DNA from: an uncultured Bacteroides sp.
GTDB taxonomy: Bacteria; Bacteroidota; Bacteroidia; Bacteroidales; Bacteroidaceae
Reading direction: 5' to 3'
DNA length: 22,348 nt
Assembly: GCA_902472795.1 (NCBI GenBank)
Contig: CABROZ010000027.1
Location: forward strand, 1 to 22,348
A program made the position numbers and the translations under genes. The notes under the pieces were generated by a model, which was given only the letters and a program-made list of their open reading frames with translations, searched no databases and was not told the origin of the DNA. Position 1 is the stretch's first letter; every line of letters begins with the position of its first letter. This document shows positions 1 through 7,770 of the stretch, piece after piece.

Positions 1-151
1 GGGCACAGCCTACCCGCACGCGGTAGTCATCGACCTGGGTGCCACCCACACGGTAAGCGGCATTCAGTACTTGCCCCGCATGGAGAGCGAAGTGCCGGGC
101 GGCATCAAGGACTTCAAGGTTTACGTGAAGAAAGAAGCATTCAAATACTGA
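1..151 (+). CDS. C-terminal end of a discoidin (F5/8 type C)-domain protein, 5' end outside window
   Basis: Only the last 49 codons are present; complete codons begin at base 2 and the stop is TGA at 149-151. The residues read as the final strands of an F5/8 type C or CBM32-like jelly roll: a PHAVVIDLG strand, then a GIQYLPR strand, then a GGIKDFKVYV strand close to the end. In Bacteroides such domains commonly end exported glycoside hydrolases, where they bind carbohydrate. The catalytic part lies left of the window, so the enzyme family cannot be stated. The gene converges on the symporter gene and shares a dyad terminator with it. Confidence 0.7.
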   Translation, partial: GTAYPHAVVIDLGATHTVSGIQYLPRMESEVPGGIKDFKVYVKKEAFKY

Positions 152-169
152 ATACTTCCCTGATAAGAA

Positions 170-243
170 CAGCGAGTCCCGCAGAATCCTTCTCCGGTCA
201 GCAACATCTTGCTGCTACGTCAGAAGTTCTGCGGGACTCGCTG
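170..243. terminator. Bidirectional dyad between convergent genes
   Basis: A perfect 17-bp inverted repeat has arms at 170-186 and 227-243. It encloses two further nested stems: CTTCT 189-193 with AGAAG 222-226, and CAGCAA 199-204 with TTGCTG 209-214. It sits between the + strand discoidin gene and the minus-strand symporter gene, where a shared terminator is expected. Neither side has a long T run, so strict rho-independent termination is not certain. Confidence 0.6.
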
Positions 244-266
244 TATTTCAGCATTTCCGCCTGCAG

Positions 267-1625
267 TCATGCTTCGTCGTGGTAGTCGCCCAGACGACCG
301 TTCCACAAATATTTGCGCGTTTCGCTGACCACCACGCCCGAAAGTAGCAGCAGCGAGAGCAGATTGGGGATTGCCATCAGCGCATTGGCTATGTCGGCGA
401 AGTTCCACACGAGCGAAAGATTGGCTACCGACCCTACATAGACCAGCACAATCCAAATCACCCGATAACCCAGCATCAGCCGGCGTCCGCCCAGATACTC
501 CACAGCTTTCTGCGAATAATAACTCCATCCCAAAATGGTGCTGAAGGCAAACGTAATGATGCCGAACGACAGAATAGGAGTACCCACATAAGGTATCTTG
601 GAGAAAGCCATCTTTGTGAGAGCCGCATCACTGGTATAGTCGATGTCGGGATAGGCCAGGATGCTGCTGACCAATACCAGTCCCGTCAAGGCACAGATGA
701 CCACCGTATCCCAAAAAGTGCCGGTGGACGAAACCAACGCCTGACGCACCGGGTTGCGCGTCTGTGCGGCAGCTGCCACAATGGGAGCCGAGCCCAGACC
801 GGACTCGTTGGAGAACAGGCCGCGGGCAATGCCGTAACGGGCCGCCATCATCACCGTAGTGCCCACAAAGCCGCTGCCTGCCGCCCGTGCCGAAAAGGCC
901 GAATCGAAAATCAGGCAGACCGACTGCCACAAATAAGCATGATTGACGAAAAGAATATAGATGCAACCCAACACATAGAACAGGGCCATGAAAGGCACCA
1001 GTGCCGTACATACACGGGCAATGCCCTTGACACCTCCCAGAATGACCAAGGCCGTAAGCACAGCCATCACCAGTCCACTGACGTGAGGCGAGATGCTGTA
1101 AGACTCGTCGAGCAACAACGAGATGGAGTTGGCCTGCACCGTATTGCCGATGCCGAATGCCGCCACAGCCGTAAACACGCAAAAGACAATGCCCAGCCAC
1201 TTCATGCCCAGGCCCCGTTCGAGCGCATACATCGGTCCGCCCGTCATTTCGCCTTCGGCATTCTTCACCCGATACTTTACGGCCAGCAGTCCTTCGGCAT
1301 ACTTGGTTGACATGCCCAACACGCCGGTAAGCCAGCACCAGAACACGGCACCCGGTCCGCCCAAGGCCACGGCTGTAGCCACACCGATAATGTTGCCCGT
1401 ACCGATGGTGGCAGCCAACGAAGTGGCCAAAGCGCCAAACTGACTGACGTCGCCCTTGGCTCCGTCGTCCTTGCTGAGCGAGAGCCTCAACGCCTTGTAC
1501 AAATGCAGCTGGGGAAAACGCAACCTGACGGTAAGAAACAAGTGGGTGCCCAGCAGCATGATTATCATGGGCCATCCCCACAGCCAGGAACTTATTCCCT
1601 GTAGGATTCCTTCTAAACTTTGCAT
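267..1625 (-). CDS. Sodium:alanine/amino-acid symporter, AGCS (AlsT/DagA) family
   Basis: The 452-residue inner-membrane protein has about ten or more hydrophobic segments, the usual AGCS length. It carries family signatures: GTGNIIGVATAVALGGPGAVFW at about 75-96 (given as motif parts GTGNI and GGPGAVFW), GGPMYALERGLG at 129-140 and FSNESGLGSAPI at 271-282. Known family members import alanine, glycine or related amino acids with sodium; the exact substrate cannot be read here. The ATG at 1623-1625 is the only start that keeps the first membrane segment. The gene is monocistronic in appearance: a terminator of the upstream gene lies at 1848-1883 and the dyad at 170-243 follows it. I saw no TAnnTTTG element in its upstream 298 nt. 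Confidence 0.93.
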   Translation of the reverse strand: MQSLEGILQGISSWLWGWPMIIMLLGTHLFLTVRLRFPQLHLYKALRLSLSKDDGAKGDVSQFGALATSLAATIGTGNIIGVATAVALGGPGAVFWCWLTGVLGMSTKYAEGLLAVKYRVKNAEGEMTGGPMYALERGLGMKWLGIVFCVFTAVAAFGIGNTVQANSISLLLDESYSISPHVSGLVMAVLTALVILGGVKGIARVCTALVPFMALFYVLGCIYILFVNHAYLWQSVCLIFDSAFSARAAGSGFVGTTVMMAARYGIARGLFSNESGLGSAPIVAAAAQTRNPVRQALVSSTGTFWDTVVICALTGLVLVSSILAYPDIDYTSDAALTKMAFSKIPYVGTPILSFGIITFAFSTILGWSYYSQKAVEYLGGRRLMLGYRVIWIVLVYVGSVANLSLVWNFADIANALMAIPNLLSLLLLSGVVVSETRKYLWNGRLGDYHDEA

Positions 1626-1847
1626 AGTTGTATGGTATAGTATGTATTTTGATTACGGCCGCAATTTATAAAAAAAATTGCTTTGCACTGAACAGTCTGT
1701 TGCACGAAATCGCATTCCATCCATTATTTCTATATATGCATAGCCAATCCGGATATCCTGTTTTCGTCCGAGGTCACGATGAGTCGTATCGGCTTAGTGC
1801 CTTTGAATGATCCGCTTGATGATTTAAGACTGATAGAAAACAGAAAC

Positions 1848-1883
1848 AAAAAAGGTGCCCCCCCGTCACCGGGAAGTACACCT
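1848..1883 (-). terminator. Rho-independent terminator after the metallophosphatase gene
   Basis: On the minus strand an AGGTG/CACCT stem (1879-1883 with 1853-1857) encloses a CCCG/CGGG inner stem. It is followed by six T (1848-1853). It lies about 40 nt after the stop of the metallophosphatase gene and before the symporter gene. The rest of the 1626-1923 gap shows nothing recognisable. Confidence 0.75.
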
Positions 1884-1923
1884 CAGAAAGAAAAAGATTG
1901 CATATATCTGATTTCGACTTACG

Positions 1924-2856
1924 TCATTTGTTGCGCGTAACGGTGTGAAGCACCTTGCCGGTCTTGTCGATCATGCTGAGTTCCAGCGTTTTGGGCGTGG
2001 CCGAGATGATGGAGAAGCCCGGTTCGGGACTGCAGAACACAGTACCTTCGATGGGTTTCACCTTGCGGCTGAGCGAACCGCTGGAATTGGTCACGTAGTC
2101 GATGTCGCTTCCTTCGACACGTACGTGCTGGAAGTTGTGTATGTGTCCGCAGACGTACATGTCCACGTGATGACGGCGCAGAATGGGGTCAACACGCTGT
2201 TGCATGTTCTGACGTTCGATTTCGTTTTTCGGCGTCTCGGCATAGATAGGATGGTGACCGACTACAATCACCCAGTCTTCCGTGGCAGCAGCCAACACAC
2301 CGTCCAGCCACTGCAGCTGGTCGTCGATGCTCTGCAGGCAGGCATCGGGATATTTGTCGTTCTCCTGACGGTACTTGTCGATAAGGGGAGCCGTGTCTAT
2401 CCAAACGACGCGTACGGTAGTACCCTCTTCGCTGAATGCCTTGGTGTAGTAACGTCCGGGCATTGTCCAACGGCGACTCACACGGCTATAGTCGAGTACG
2501 GCCTGCGTCGAGCCACGGTATTCGTGGTTGCCCAAGACGGGATACCAGTCAATCATCAGTTCGGGATGACTGTAGATCAGTTCGTAGTTGGTCATCCACA
2601 GAGGGTCGTTCACCGAACGCACGCCTTCGAAGTGGTGTACGTCGCCGGCGGCAATCACAAACTCGGGGCCTACTTCTTCGGCCATCTCGCCCATCAGTTC
2701 GGCTATGGGCTTCTGGTCGTAGTAGCCGTTGCGGCCCAGGTCATTGGCTACATAAATGTTGAATTTATCATCGTATGCCGAATAGTCTATCTTGTTTTGG
2801 GCAATGGCCCACTGCCCCAGCAGGGCAAGAGTCAGCAGAAGGAACAGTTTCTTCAT
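1924..2856 (-). CDS. Secreted TRAP-like (purple acid phosphatase type) metallophosphatase
   Basis: The 310-residue protein has a Sec signal peptide (MKKLFLLLTLALLGQ..., likely cut after AIA at 19) and should act in the periplasm or outside. It has the calcineurin-like metallophosphoesterase motifs in order: DLG (D39), GDVHHF (D72), GNHE (N110-H111-E112), VVGHHP (H201) and GHIH (H238, H240). Spacing and the GHIHNFQH ending resemble tartrate-resistant acid phosphatase (ACP5). The tyrosine that ligates ferric iron in that family (GDxxY) is His75 here. The expected reaction is hydrolysis of phosphomonoesters with a dinuclear metal site; metal identity and substrate are unknown. The TonB-dependent receptor gene lies upstream in the same direction, separated by a hairpin and a possible own promoter. 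Confidence 0.88.
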   Translation of the reverse strand: MKKLFLLLTLALLGQWAIAQNKIDYSAYDDKFNIYVANDLGRNGYYDQKPIAELMGEMAEEVGPEFVIAAGDVHHFEGVRSVNDPLWMTNYELIYSHPELMIDWYPVLGNHEYRGSTQAVLDYSRVSRRWTMPGRYYTKAFSEEGTTVRVVWIDTAPLIDKYRQENDKYPDACLQSIDDQLQWLDGVLAAATEDWVIVVGHHPIYAETPKNEIERQNMQQRVDPILRRHHVDMYVCGHIHNFQHVRVEGSDIDYVTNSSGSLSRKVKPIEGTVFCSPEPGFSIISATPKTLELSMIDKTGKVLHTVTRNK

Positions 2857-2960
2857 TTTCGTTTTTTGTTTTTAAAAGGTTACAATTCCGTTTTATTAAA
2901 TAACTCAACTTTGACTTCGTCGATTTTCAATTCGCAAGCTCAAGCTACAGTTGGTAAGTA

Positions 2961-3066
2961 ACAAGTTGACGAGTTGACAAGGCGTTTGCTGCGAACCGTC
3001 TCAAGCGGCACTTTATCAAACAGGACATCCCGGGCCTTGTAAACTTGTTGACTGAAGCCTTGTTAA
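2961..3066. repeat. Imperfect inverted/direct repeats of GTTGACAAG-like units in the phosphatase leader region
   Basis: Short units such as ACAAGTTGAC and GAGTTGACAAGGC (2961-2983) recur as their complement in GCCTTGTAAACTTG (3034-3047) and again in GCCTTGTTAACT (3057-3068). Arms 2970-2983 and 3034-3047 match at 12 of 14 positions. No gene lies in 2857-3218. The region would be in the 5' untranslated leader of the metallophosphatase if transcription starts near 3063. Confidence 0.5.
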
Positions 3067-3069
3067 CTG

Positions 3070-3077
3070 CAAAAATA
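3070..3077 (-). promoter_or_regulatory. Possible -7 element for the metallophosphatase gene
   Basis: The minus strand reads TATTTTTG, an exact match to the Bacteroidetes -7 consensus TAnnTTTG. It falls after the hairpin that follows the receptor gene. No clear TTG -33 element stands 19-21 nt upstream. The implied leader of about 200 nt contains the inverted repeat at 2961-3066. Confidence 0.35.
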
Positions 3078-3124
3078 GTATCACTCCCTGGTAGAATTCC
3101 GAATCATGCCGTTCGGACAGGAAA

Positions 3125-3162
3125 GAAAGGGGAATGCGTCAGGATTGATACATTCCTCTTTC
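3125..3162 (-). terminator. Probable terminator of the TonB-dependent receptor gene
   Basis: A 12-bp stem with one mismatch (arms 3125-3136 and 3151-3162) has a 14-nt loop and lies about 57 nt after the receptor stop codon. The following minus-strand bases are T/C rich but lack a long T run, so the call is moderate. Confidence 0.5.
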
Positions 3163-3218
3163 AAGATTTACTATTTTAACAAATGAACGATATAGCCATC
3201 AGTCATCAGCCTTGCCTG

Positions 3219-6023
3219 TCAGAAGTTGATCTTGAAACCGGCATTGACACGCACGCCGTAGTATTCGGCCTGCATGGAGCGGTCGGAGGTTCCCTGATAG
3301 TAGCGCAAGGGCTGGTTCAGCAGGTTGGTAGCTTCGGCATAGAAGGTGGTCTTCAGTTTCTTGCCGAAAGTGTAGCTGGCGTTTACGTCCAGGTAGTTCA
3401 CCTTGTCGTAGTAGCGGTCGTAGAAGGCTTCCTCGCCTACTTCGTCGATGAAGTCGCTGGCAAAGTTATAGCTCAGACGGATGTTGAATCCTGCCTTGTC
3501 GAAGTAGAGCGAAGCGTTGGCCGTGTGCTCGGGCGAACCGGGCATGCGGAGGTCTTCGTTCTCACGGCCTTCGAAGTTGAAGTTCTTCACCTTACTGTAG
3601 GTATAGGTATAGTTGCCGTAGAATCCGATGCACTTCAGTGCGGGAGCTATGAAGCCGAAGTCGCGCTGATAAGCCAGTTCGATACCCAGTACGTCAGCAT
3701 CGCCGGCGTTGCGGGGTTGGGTCAGAACGTCATACGTATGATTGTTGTAGGTGTAGTTGGTGATGCGCTGATCGACAATGAAGTCGTTGATCTTCTTGTA
3801 GAACAGACCTGCGCTGACCAGACCTACACTCTTGAAGTAGTACTCGGCACTGAGGTCGAAGTTGTAGGACAGGGTCGGAGTCAGATTGGGGTTACCCATC
3901 TCCAGTTCGTTGTCGCTGCTCTTCACCACTACGTTCGGAATCAGGTTGGAGTATTTGGGACGTGCGATGGTGTTGGTGAACGAGGCACGCAGCTTAAGGT
4001 CGTCGTTGACGTCGTACTTCAGCAGGACGGAGGGCAATACGTTGATGTAGCTGTCGGTGTAGTCGCCCGTAGGGTCGAGGCTTTCCTTGATGCCCTGGTC
4101 TTTATCCTTTTCGGTATAGATCCATCCGCTGTATTTCAGATGCGTATTTTCCAGACGCACACCGGCCATCAGGTTCCAGCGTTTGCCCAGCTGCTGGTCG
4201 AAGCGGATGTATCCGGCACTGACGGTTTCGTGCGCCTTGAAGTTTCCGCCTTCTTCTTCCAGGTTTTCTTCACCTTCGAACTTGCTGCTGTCACTGAAAG
4301 GCAGGTTGCCCAAGTATTCCTTGGTAAAGGCATCGCCCACTTTATAGCGGTCGCCGGCCATGTATCCGTCGCGATTCTGGTTCTTCAGGTTGGCCAGTGC
4401 TTCTGTCATGAATGTGCTTTCGTAGTCGCCTACGGGTTCGTAGTCGAAGAAAGTGATGTCTTTCTTCTTGTCCTTGTCAACGACTTTTGCTCCGAACTTC
4501 AGCTTGTTGGCAAACTTTCCTTTGGCCAGGGGCAACTCAAAGTTCAGGCTGAACTTCAGGTCTTTCTCCTTGATGTCTTCGAAGCTTTCGTCCAGTTCGT
4601 CCAACCCGTAATCGTCGGCGTTCATAATCAGCTCGTCAGCATTCACAGCCGACATGTACGGACGACGGATGTCGCTCCAGTCGGTATTCATGGCTACGCC
4701 TTCGCGGTTGAAGCCAATGTATCGTTCGTTGGGACGTTTTTCACCGGCCTGTGCATAAGAGGCTTTCCAGTCCATCTTCAGCCGGCCGAAGAGGTGTTCA
4801 CCGCCAAGGGTGAAGTCCATGGTGCGCTGTTGCTCCAGACGGGCATTGCGGTTGTCGGGCGTACCGCCCTTGGTCTGATAGATGACTTCGTATTCGTTGG
4901 GTGTGTCGTCGTCCCACTTGTAGGTGAGGCGGTAGCGGTTCTCCCAGTCGTTACGGTTGTTGAAGATTCCCTTGAAGTCTATCTTGTGGTTGGCATTGAT
5001 TTCCCAGTCCAAAGCCAGCGAATAACTCTGGCGTTCGCGGGTGACGTAGTACTGACGTATTTCGTATTCGTCGATGACCACATCGCCGTTGTCATTCCGC
5101 TCGTAAGCCATCTCCACGTCGTCGCTGCCGGCAGGATTGTTCTGATAAGAAGCAGAAAGCATCAGTCCAAGCTTGTCGTTGAAGAAACGGTCGCCATAAG
5201 TAAAGCCCAGATTTAAGGCAGCCTTACCGCTCACCCAGTTGTAGCCGGTTCCGGCCGTAGCGGCAATGGTGCGTTTGTAGGGCGAGTTCTTGGTGACGAG
5301 GTTGATGCTGCCGCCGATGGCGTCGGCATCCATATCGGGAGTCACCACCTTGTGCACTTCGATGGTCTGAATCATGTCCGAAGGTATCAGGTCGAGCTGG
5401 ACGTTACGCGTGTCGCCCTCCGCCGAGGGGATGCGGTTGCCGTTGATAGTGACCGAGCTGAGGTCGGCACTCGTTCCGCGTACCTGTCCGAAGCGGGCCT
5501 CGCCCTGGTCGTACTGAACGTTGATGCCGCTGATGCGCTTCAGCGCGTCGCCGATGTTCGAGTCGGGGAACTTGCCCACCTGGTCGGCCGATACGACGTT
5601 GGTGATACCCAAACTGTTCTTCTGCGAACTCATGGCACGGCGTTGTCCGTGGAAGGCACCACCTACGACAACTTCCTGCAGTTCGACTCCTTCCTGCAGC
5701 ACTACGTCCCGGTCTAAAGTCTTGCCTTCGGGAATGGTGATGTTCAGTTCCACCGGCGAATAGCCTACGTAGGTCACCTTCACGGTGTAGGTTCCCGGAT
5801 CAAGGTTGGAGAATGTGTAGAATCCGTTGACGTCGCTCGTCACACCTGTGTGCAGTTTCTCAATATAGACAGAAGCACCCGGGAGAATTTGTTTGGACGC
5901 ATCGACGATACGGCCGCGAATGGTCCCTTGTTTCGTTTCATTTGCTTTTCCGTCAGCCCAACTCACGTTGCTGACGCCCATAAACATAAATAAAAATAAG
6001 CACGCTTTTACAATCTGTTTCAT
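3219..6023 (-). CDS. TonB-dependent outer-membrane receptor, TonB-Xanth-Caul-like, no SusD partner
   Basis: The 934-residue protein starts at the ATG at 6021-6023, which begins a signal peptide (MKQIVKACLFLFMFMG..., cut near SWA-D). The reading frame stays open 23 codons further upstream, but those codons cover the promoter. Domains in order: carboxypeptidase-D regulatory-like barrel at about 33-110; a TonB-box-like stretch (VELQEVVVGG) at 113-122; plug at about 130-248 with DALKRISGINVQ, VRGTSADLSSVTINGNR and GGSINLVTK; then a 22-strand-type barrel ending in Phe, as usual for outer-membrane insertion. The plug wording resembles the TonB-Xanth-Caul group (TIGR01782-like) rather than classical SusC. 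No SusD follows; the next gene is the metallophosphatase. The ligand is unknown, possibly a phosphorylated or complexed nutrient. Confidence 0.9.
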   Translation of the reverse strand: MKQIVKACLFLFMFMGVSNVSWADGKANETKQGTIRGRIVDASKQILPGASVYIEKLHTGVTSDVNGFYTFSNLDPGTYTVKVTYVGYSPVELNITIPEGKTLDRDVVLQEGVELQEVVVGGAFHGQRRAMSSQKNSLGITNVVSADQVGKFPDSNIGDALKRISGINVQYDQGEARFGQVRGTSADLSSVTINGNRIPSAEGDTRNVQLDLIPSDMIQTIEVHKVVTPDMDADAIGGSINLVTKNSPYKRTIAATAGTGYNWVSGKAALNLGFTYGDRFFNDKLGLMLSASYQNNPAGSDDVEMAYERNDNGDVVIDEYEIRQYYVTRERQSYSLALDWEINANHKIDFKGIFNNRNDWENRYRLTYKWDDDTPNEYEVIYQTKGGTPDNRNARLEQQRTMDFTLGGEHLFGRLKMDWKASYAQAGEKRPNERYIGFNREGVAMNTDWSDIRRPYMSAVNADELIMNADDYGLDELDESFEDIKEKDLKFSLNFELPLAKGKFANKLKFGAKVVDKDKKKDITFFDYEPVGDYESTFMTEALANLKNQNRDGYMAGDRYKVGDAFTKEYLGNLPFSDSSKFEGEENLEEEGGNFKAHETVSAGYIRFDQQLGKRWNLMAGVRLENTHLKYSGWIYTEKDKDQGIKESLDPTGDYTDSYINVLPSVLLKYDVNDDLKLRASFTNTIARPKYSNLIPNVVVKSSDNELEMGNPNLTPTLSYNFDLSAEYYFKSVGLVSAGLFYKKINDFIVDQRITNYTYNNHTYDVLTQPRNAGDADVLGIELAYQRDFGFIAPALKCIGFYGNYTYTYSKVKNFNFEGRENEDLRMPGSPEHTANASLYFDKAGFNIRLSYNFASDFIDEVGEEAFYDRYYDKVNYLDVNASYTFGKKLKTTFYAEATNLLNQPLRYYQGTSDRSMQAEYYGVRVNAGFKINF

Positions 6024-6051
6024 ACTTGTTTTCGCTGTTAATATTTTGCCG

Positions 6052-6059
6052 CAAAAGTA
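6052..6059 (-). promoter_or_regulatory. -7 promoter element of the TonB-dependent receptor gene
   Basis: The minus strand reads TACTTTTG, an exact TAnnTTTG match, 28 nt before the chosen start codon. It supports starting translation at 6023 and not further upstream. A TTG -33 box at the usual spacing is not evident. Confidence 0.55.
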
Positions 6060-6194
6060 GAGGGACTCCGTTACGTGCATCTTGCGAAACATTGAAGATA
6101 GGGTAACAAATATATGACAAAAACGTTACAGACAACCCAGCCGGAGAAGATGCACGAACCTGCGATTTCCTCCCCTTCAGGAGGAGGTCCTATG

Positions 6195-6282
6195 CGGCTC
6201 GTGAGAGACACTTGTACGGCTCATGAGAGACACTTGCACGGCTCGCGAGAGACACTTGCACGGCTCGCGAGCAACACTTGTG
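6195..6282 (+). repeat. Array A: four tandem 22-bp repeats
   Basis: Four contiguous units lie at 6195-6216, 6217-6238, 6239-6260 and 6261-6282. Their consensus starts CGGCTCGYGAGAGACACTTG and each unit holds a near-palindrome CTCNNGAG. There are no spacers. A perfect 6-bp hairpin (6168-6173 with 6180-6185) lies just left of it. The array is in the gap between the GH43 terminator (6309-6347) and the receptor promoter (6052-6059). The same repeat occurs in opposite orientation at 15346-15440. Function unknown. Confidence 0.9.
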
Positions 6283-6308
6283 TCCTGTAGGAAGGGGATA
6301 AAGAGACG

Positions 6309-6347
6309 AAAAAAAGGCTGCCCCAACCCCTCACGGGAGAGACAGCC
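6309..6347 (-). terminator. Strong rho-independent terminator
   Basis: On the minus strand GGCTG (6343-6347) pairs with CAGCC (6316-6320) around an inner CCC/GGG stem, followed by seven T (6309-6315). It would end transcripts from the GH43 gene (stop at 6529) and from the possible small-RNA promoter at 6469-6476. Confidence 0.85.
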
Positions 6348-6462
6348 CTGCCTTTGTTTAAAAATACCTATTAAAAACGATCACTTCAAACTAACAGTCT
6401 TTTCCCAAATAACTAATTCCTATATGAAAGTCTATAAAGACCATATCGATCAATTACCATTT
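6309..6462 (-). ncRNA. Candidate small RNA of about 150 nt between GH43 and the receptor gene
   Basis: A complete -7 element (TATATTTG at 6469-6476) preceded by three phased repeats predicts a start near 6462, and a strong terminator ends at 6309. No gene of normal size lies between. The only small frame is 15 codons (6413-6460, MVIDRYGLYRLSYRN), whose ATG would be at about +3 of the transcript, so translation is doubtful. The call rests on promoter and terminator signals only. The span could equally be the 3' untranslated region of the GH43 transcript. Confidence 0.3.
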
Positions 6463-6468
6463 CGAGTG

Positions 6469-6535
6469 CAAATATACATATCGCAAATCATTCAGATGTA
6501 GCAAAAATCGGTCAGATTTGGGCAAAAATCATTCA
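6469..6535 (-). promoter_or_regulatory. Orphan promoter: -7 element with three phased direct repeats
   Basis: The -7 element TATATTTG is at 6469-6476. Upstream on the minus strand, TGAATGATTTTTGC-like units begin at 6535, 6514 and 6494, spaced 21 and 20 nt, about two helical turns. The first unit overlaps the last codons and stop of the GH43 gene. Similar TGAnTGATTT units precede the first gene of the cluster at 22019-22097. Direct repeats at this spacing are typical of AraC-type DNA-binding domains, as in Bacteroides hybrid two-component regulators; the regulator itself is not in the window. Confidence 0.45.
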
Positions 6536-7680
6536 AATGACAGATTCCAACGCTCTTTCCATGCAATAATCGGCTTCCCCGACTCATCAAAACCGATCGG
6601 AAGCCAGATGTAGGAGGAGTACATCAGACTCTGAGGTTTCCACACGTCGGCCATGAAAATGTACTGCCCCTCACCCACCGGTAACACGAAAGTGCTCTGT
6701 CCGCCGAAGGTTTTCTCTGCGTTCGGACCCACCATCGGACTGGGGTGCTGCGTCCACGGCCCCCAAATGGAAGGAGCCGAAAACATGCGGGCCTCGTTTG
6801 GTGCCCAACCCGTACAGCCCGAAGTAATCATCCAATACTGACCATCGTGCTTGAAGATGGCAGGTGCCTCGTTGTGCCCACCGGGAAAAAGACGGATGTA
6901 CCGACCCGTATGTCCCAGGTAGTCATCGGTCAATTCGGCTATCTGCAACGTCAGATTCTCTTCCGAGGAATAGATGTGGTAGGCTTTGCCGTCGTCATCA
7001 ACAAAAAGGGTCATGTCGCGCGACATTTGTCCGCCGGACCAATCACGCTTCACAAACAGTCCCCTACTGACAGCATCGCGCCAGCGGGGTGTCCACCATT
7101 CCTTATATTCGTCCATGTTCCATGCCGTCGTACGTTCTTCGTCCGTCATGTTCTCCGGCCAGATGCCGGGATTCACGCGGCCGGAACCCAAGTAGCGGTA
7201 AGGACCCGTGGGCGTATCGCTGACAGCCACCGCTGCACGGGCAGCCTCGTACCCCCTGCCCTTCAGCTCGAGGTGAAACCACATGACAAACTTCTTTGTC
7301 CGTGCATTATAAATCACCTTGGGACGCTCCATGATGCACCCCACTTCGATGTCATCGCCGGGGCGATCGGACACTGCAAGGGCTACACCTTCGTACTTCC
7401 AGTGACACAAGTCGTCCGAAGAGTAACAGTTCACTCCCACCTTGGTCGAGAAGCCCTCTTCGGGCCGGTGCTCACCAAACCAGTAATATTTGCCTTCGTA
7501 ACGGAGAACCCCGCCCCCGTGGGCATTGATGCAAGCCCCGTCCACGTCGTTCCACACTCCGGCAGGGACAATGGTGCCGCCGTTTCCGGCAAGAACAAAC
7601 CCGCCGGAAAGGCCGGCCAGCAGCACACACAGTAATAATAAGCACTTCTTCATAAGCTTTTCGGTCTTTGTCTGTTTCAT
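6529..7680 (-). CDS. GH43 glycoside hydrolase of the exo-beta-1,3-galactanase type (subfamily 24/34-like)
   Basis: The 383-residue protein is a single five-bladed propeller with a Sec signal peptide. Start at 7680 is used; ATG at 7653 (MKKCLLLLCVLL) is an equally good signal-peptide start. Family features seen: NAHGGGVLRYEGKYYWFGE at 52-70, ERPKVIYN at 118-125, RDMTLFVDDDGK at 221-232, NEAPAIF at 270-276 (Glu271 the likely acid) and FGGQSTFV at 325-332 (Gln328). A Gln at the last site is used in place of the usual base Asp in the fungal GH43_24 enzyme Pc1,3Gal43A. GH43_24 enzymes release galactose from beta-1,3-galactan and can bypass side chains. Subfamily 34 (arabinofuranosidase or galactosidase) remains possible. 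It is the last gene of the cluster. Confidence 0.82.
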   Translation of the reverse strand: MKQTKTEKLMKKCLLLLCVLLAGLSGGFVLAGNGGTIVPAGVWNDVDGACINAHGGGVLRYEGKYYWFGEHRPEEGFSTKVGVNCYSSDDLCHWKYEGVALAVSDRPGDDIEVGCIMERPKVIYNARTKKFVMWFHLELKGRGYEAARAAVAVSDTPTGPYRYLGSGRVNPGIWPENMTDEERTTAWNMDEYKEWWTPRWRDAVSRGLFVKRDWSGGQMSRDMTLFVDDDGKAYHIYSSEENLTLQIAELTDDYLGHTGRYIRLFPGGHNEAPAIFKHDGQYWMITSGCTGWAPNEARMFSAPSIWGPWTQHPSPMVGPNAEKTFGGQSTFVLPVGEGQYIFMADVWKPQSLMYSSYIWLPIGFDESGKPIIAWKERWNLSFE

Positions 7681-7703
7681 GCAGTTGTTTCAATCACTGA
7701 TGA

Positions 7704-7770
7704 CAAAGTTAGCCGTAAAAGCTTTATTCCGAGGTATAGGAATGTGTCATAATGGATAAGAAATGTTTCA
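7704..7770 (-). promoter_or_regulatory. Promoter and paired operator-like repeats of the GH43 gene
   Basis: The minus strand carries an exact -7 element TAACTTTG at 7704-7711. Upstream are two related direct repeats on the minus strand, TGAAACATTTCTTATCC (7754-7770) and TGACACATTCCTATACC (7733-7749), 12 of 17 identical and 21 nt apart. The first overlaps the S9 stop codon. A similar pair precedes the GH2 promoter. No -33 TTG is present, as expected for an activator-dependent promoter. Confidence 0.5.

Noticed and set aside
1123..1443. + strand frame opposite the symporter
   Set aside because: It is antisense to a well-defined AGCS gene with no signal of its own.
2874..2882. TAACCTTTT as the phosphatase -7 element
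   Set aside because: It misses the final G of the consensus and would leave a leader of only about 10 nt; the exact match at 3070-3077 is preferred, though weakly.
3183..5216. Long + strand open frame of 677 codons
   Set aside because: It is antisense to the TonB receptor gene, which has clear domains and a signal peptide. The frame has no family features and follows from codon bias.
6024..6092. Upstream start of the TonB receptor at 6092
   Set aside because: It would add 23 residues before the signal peptide and would place the exact -7 element inside the coding region.
6195..6282. CRISPR array
   Set aside because: Units are 22 bp and contiguous with no spacers, and no cas genes are present.
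6223..6501. 92-codon + strand frame
   Set aside because: It reads through the repeats and a terminator and has no protein-like features.
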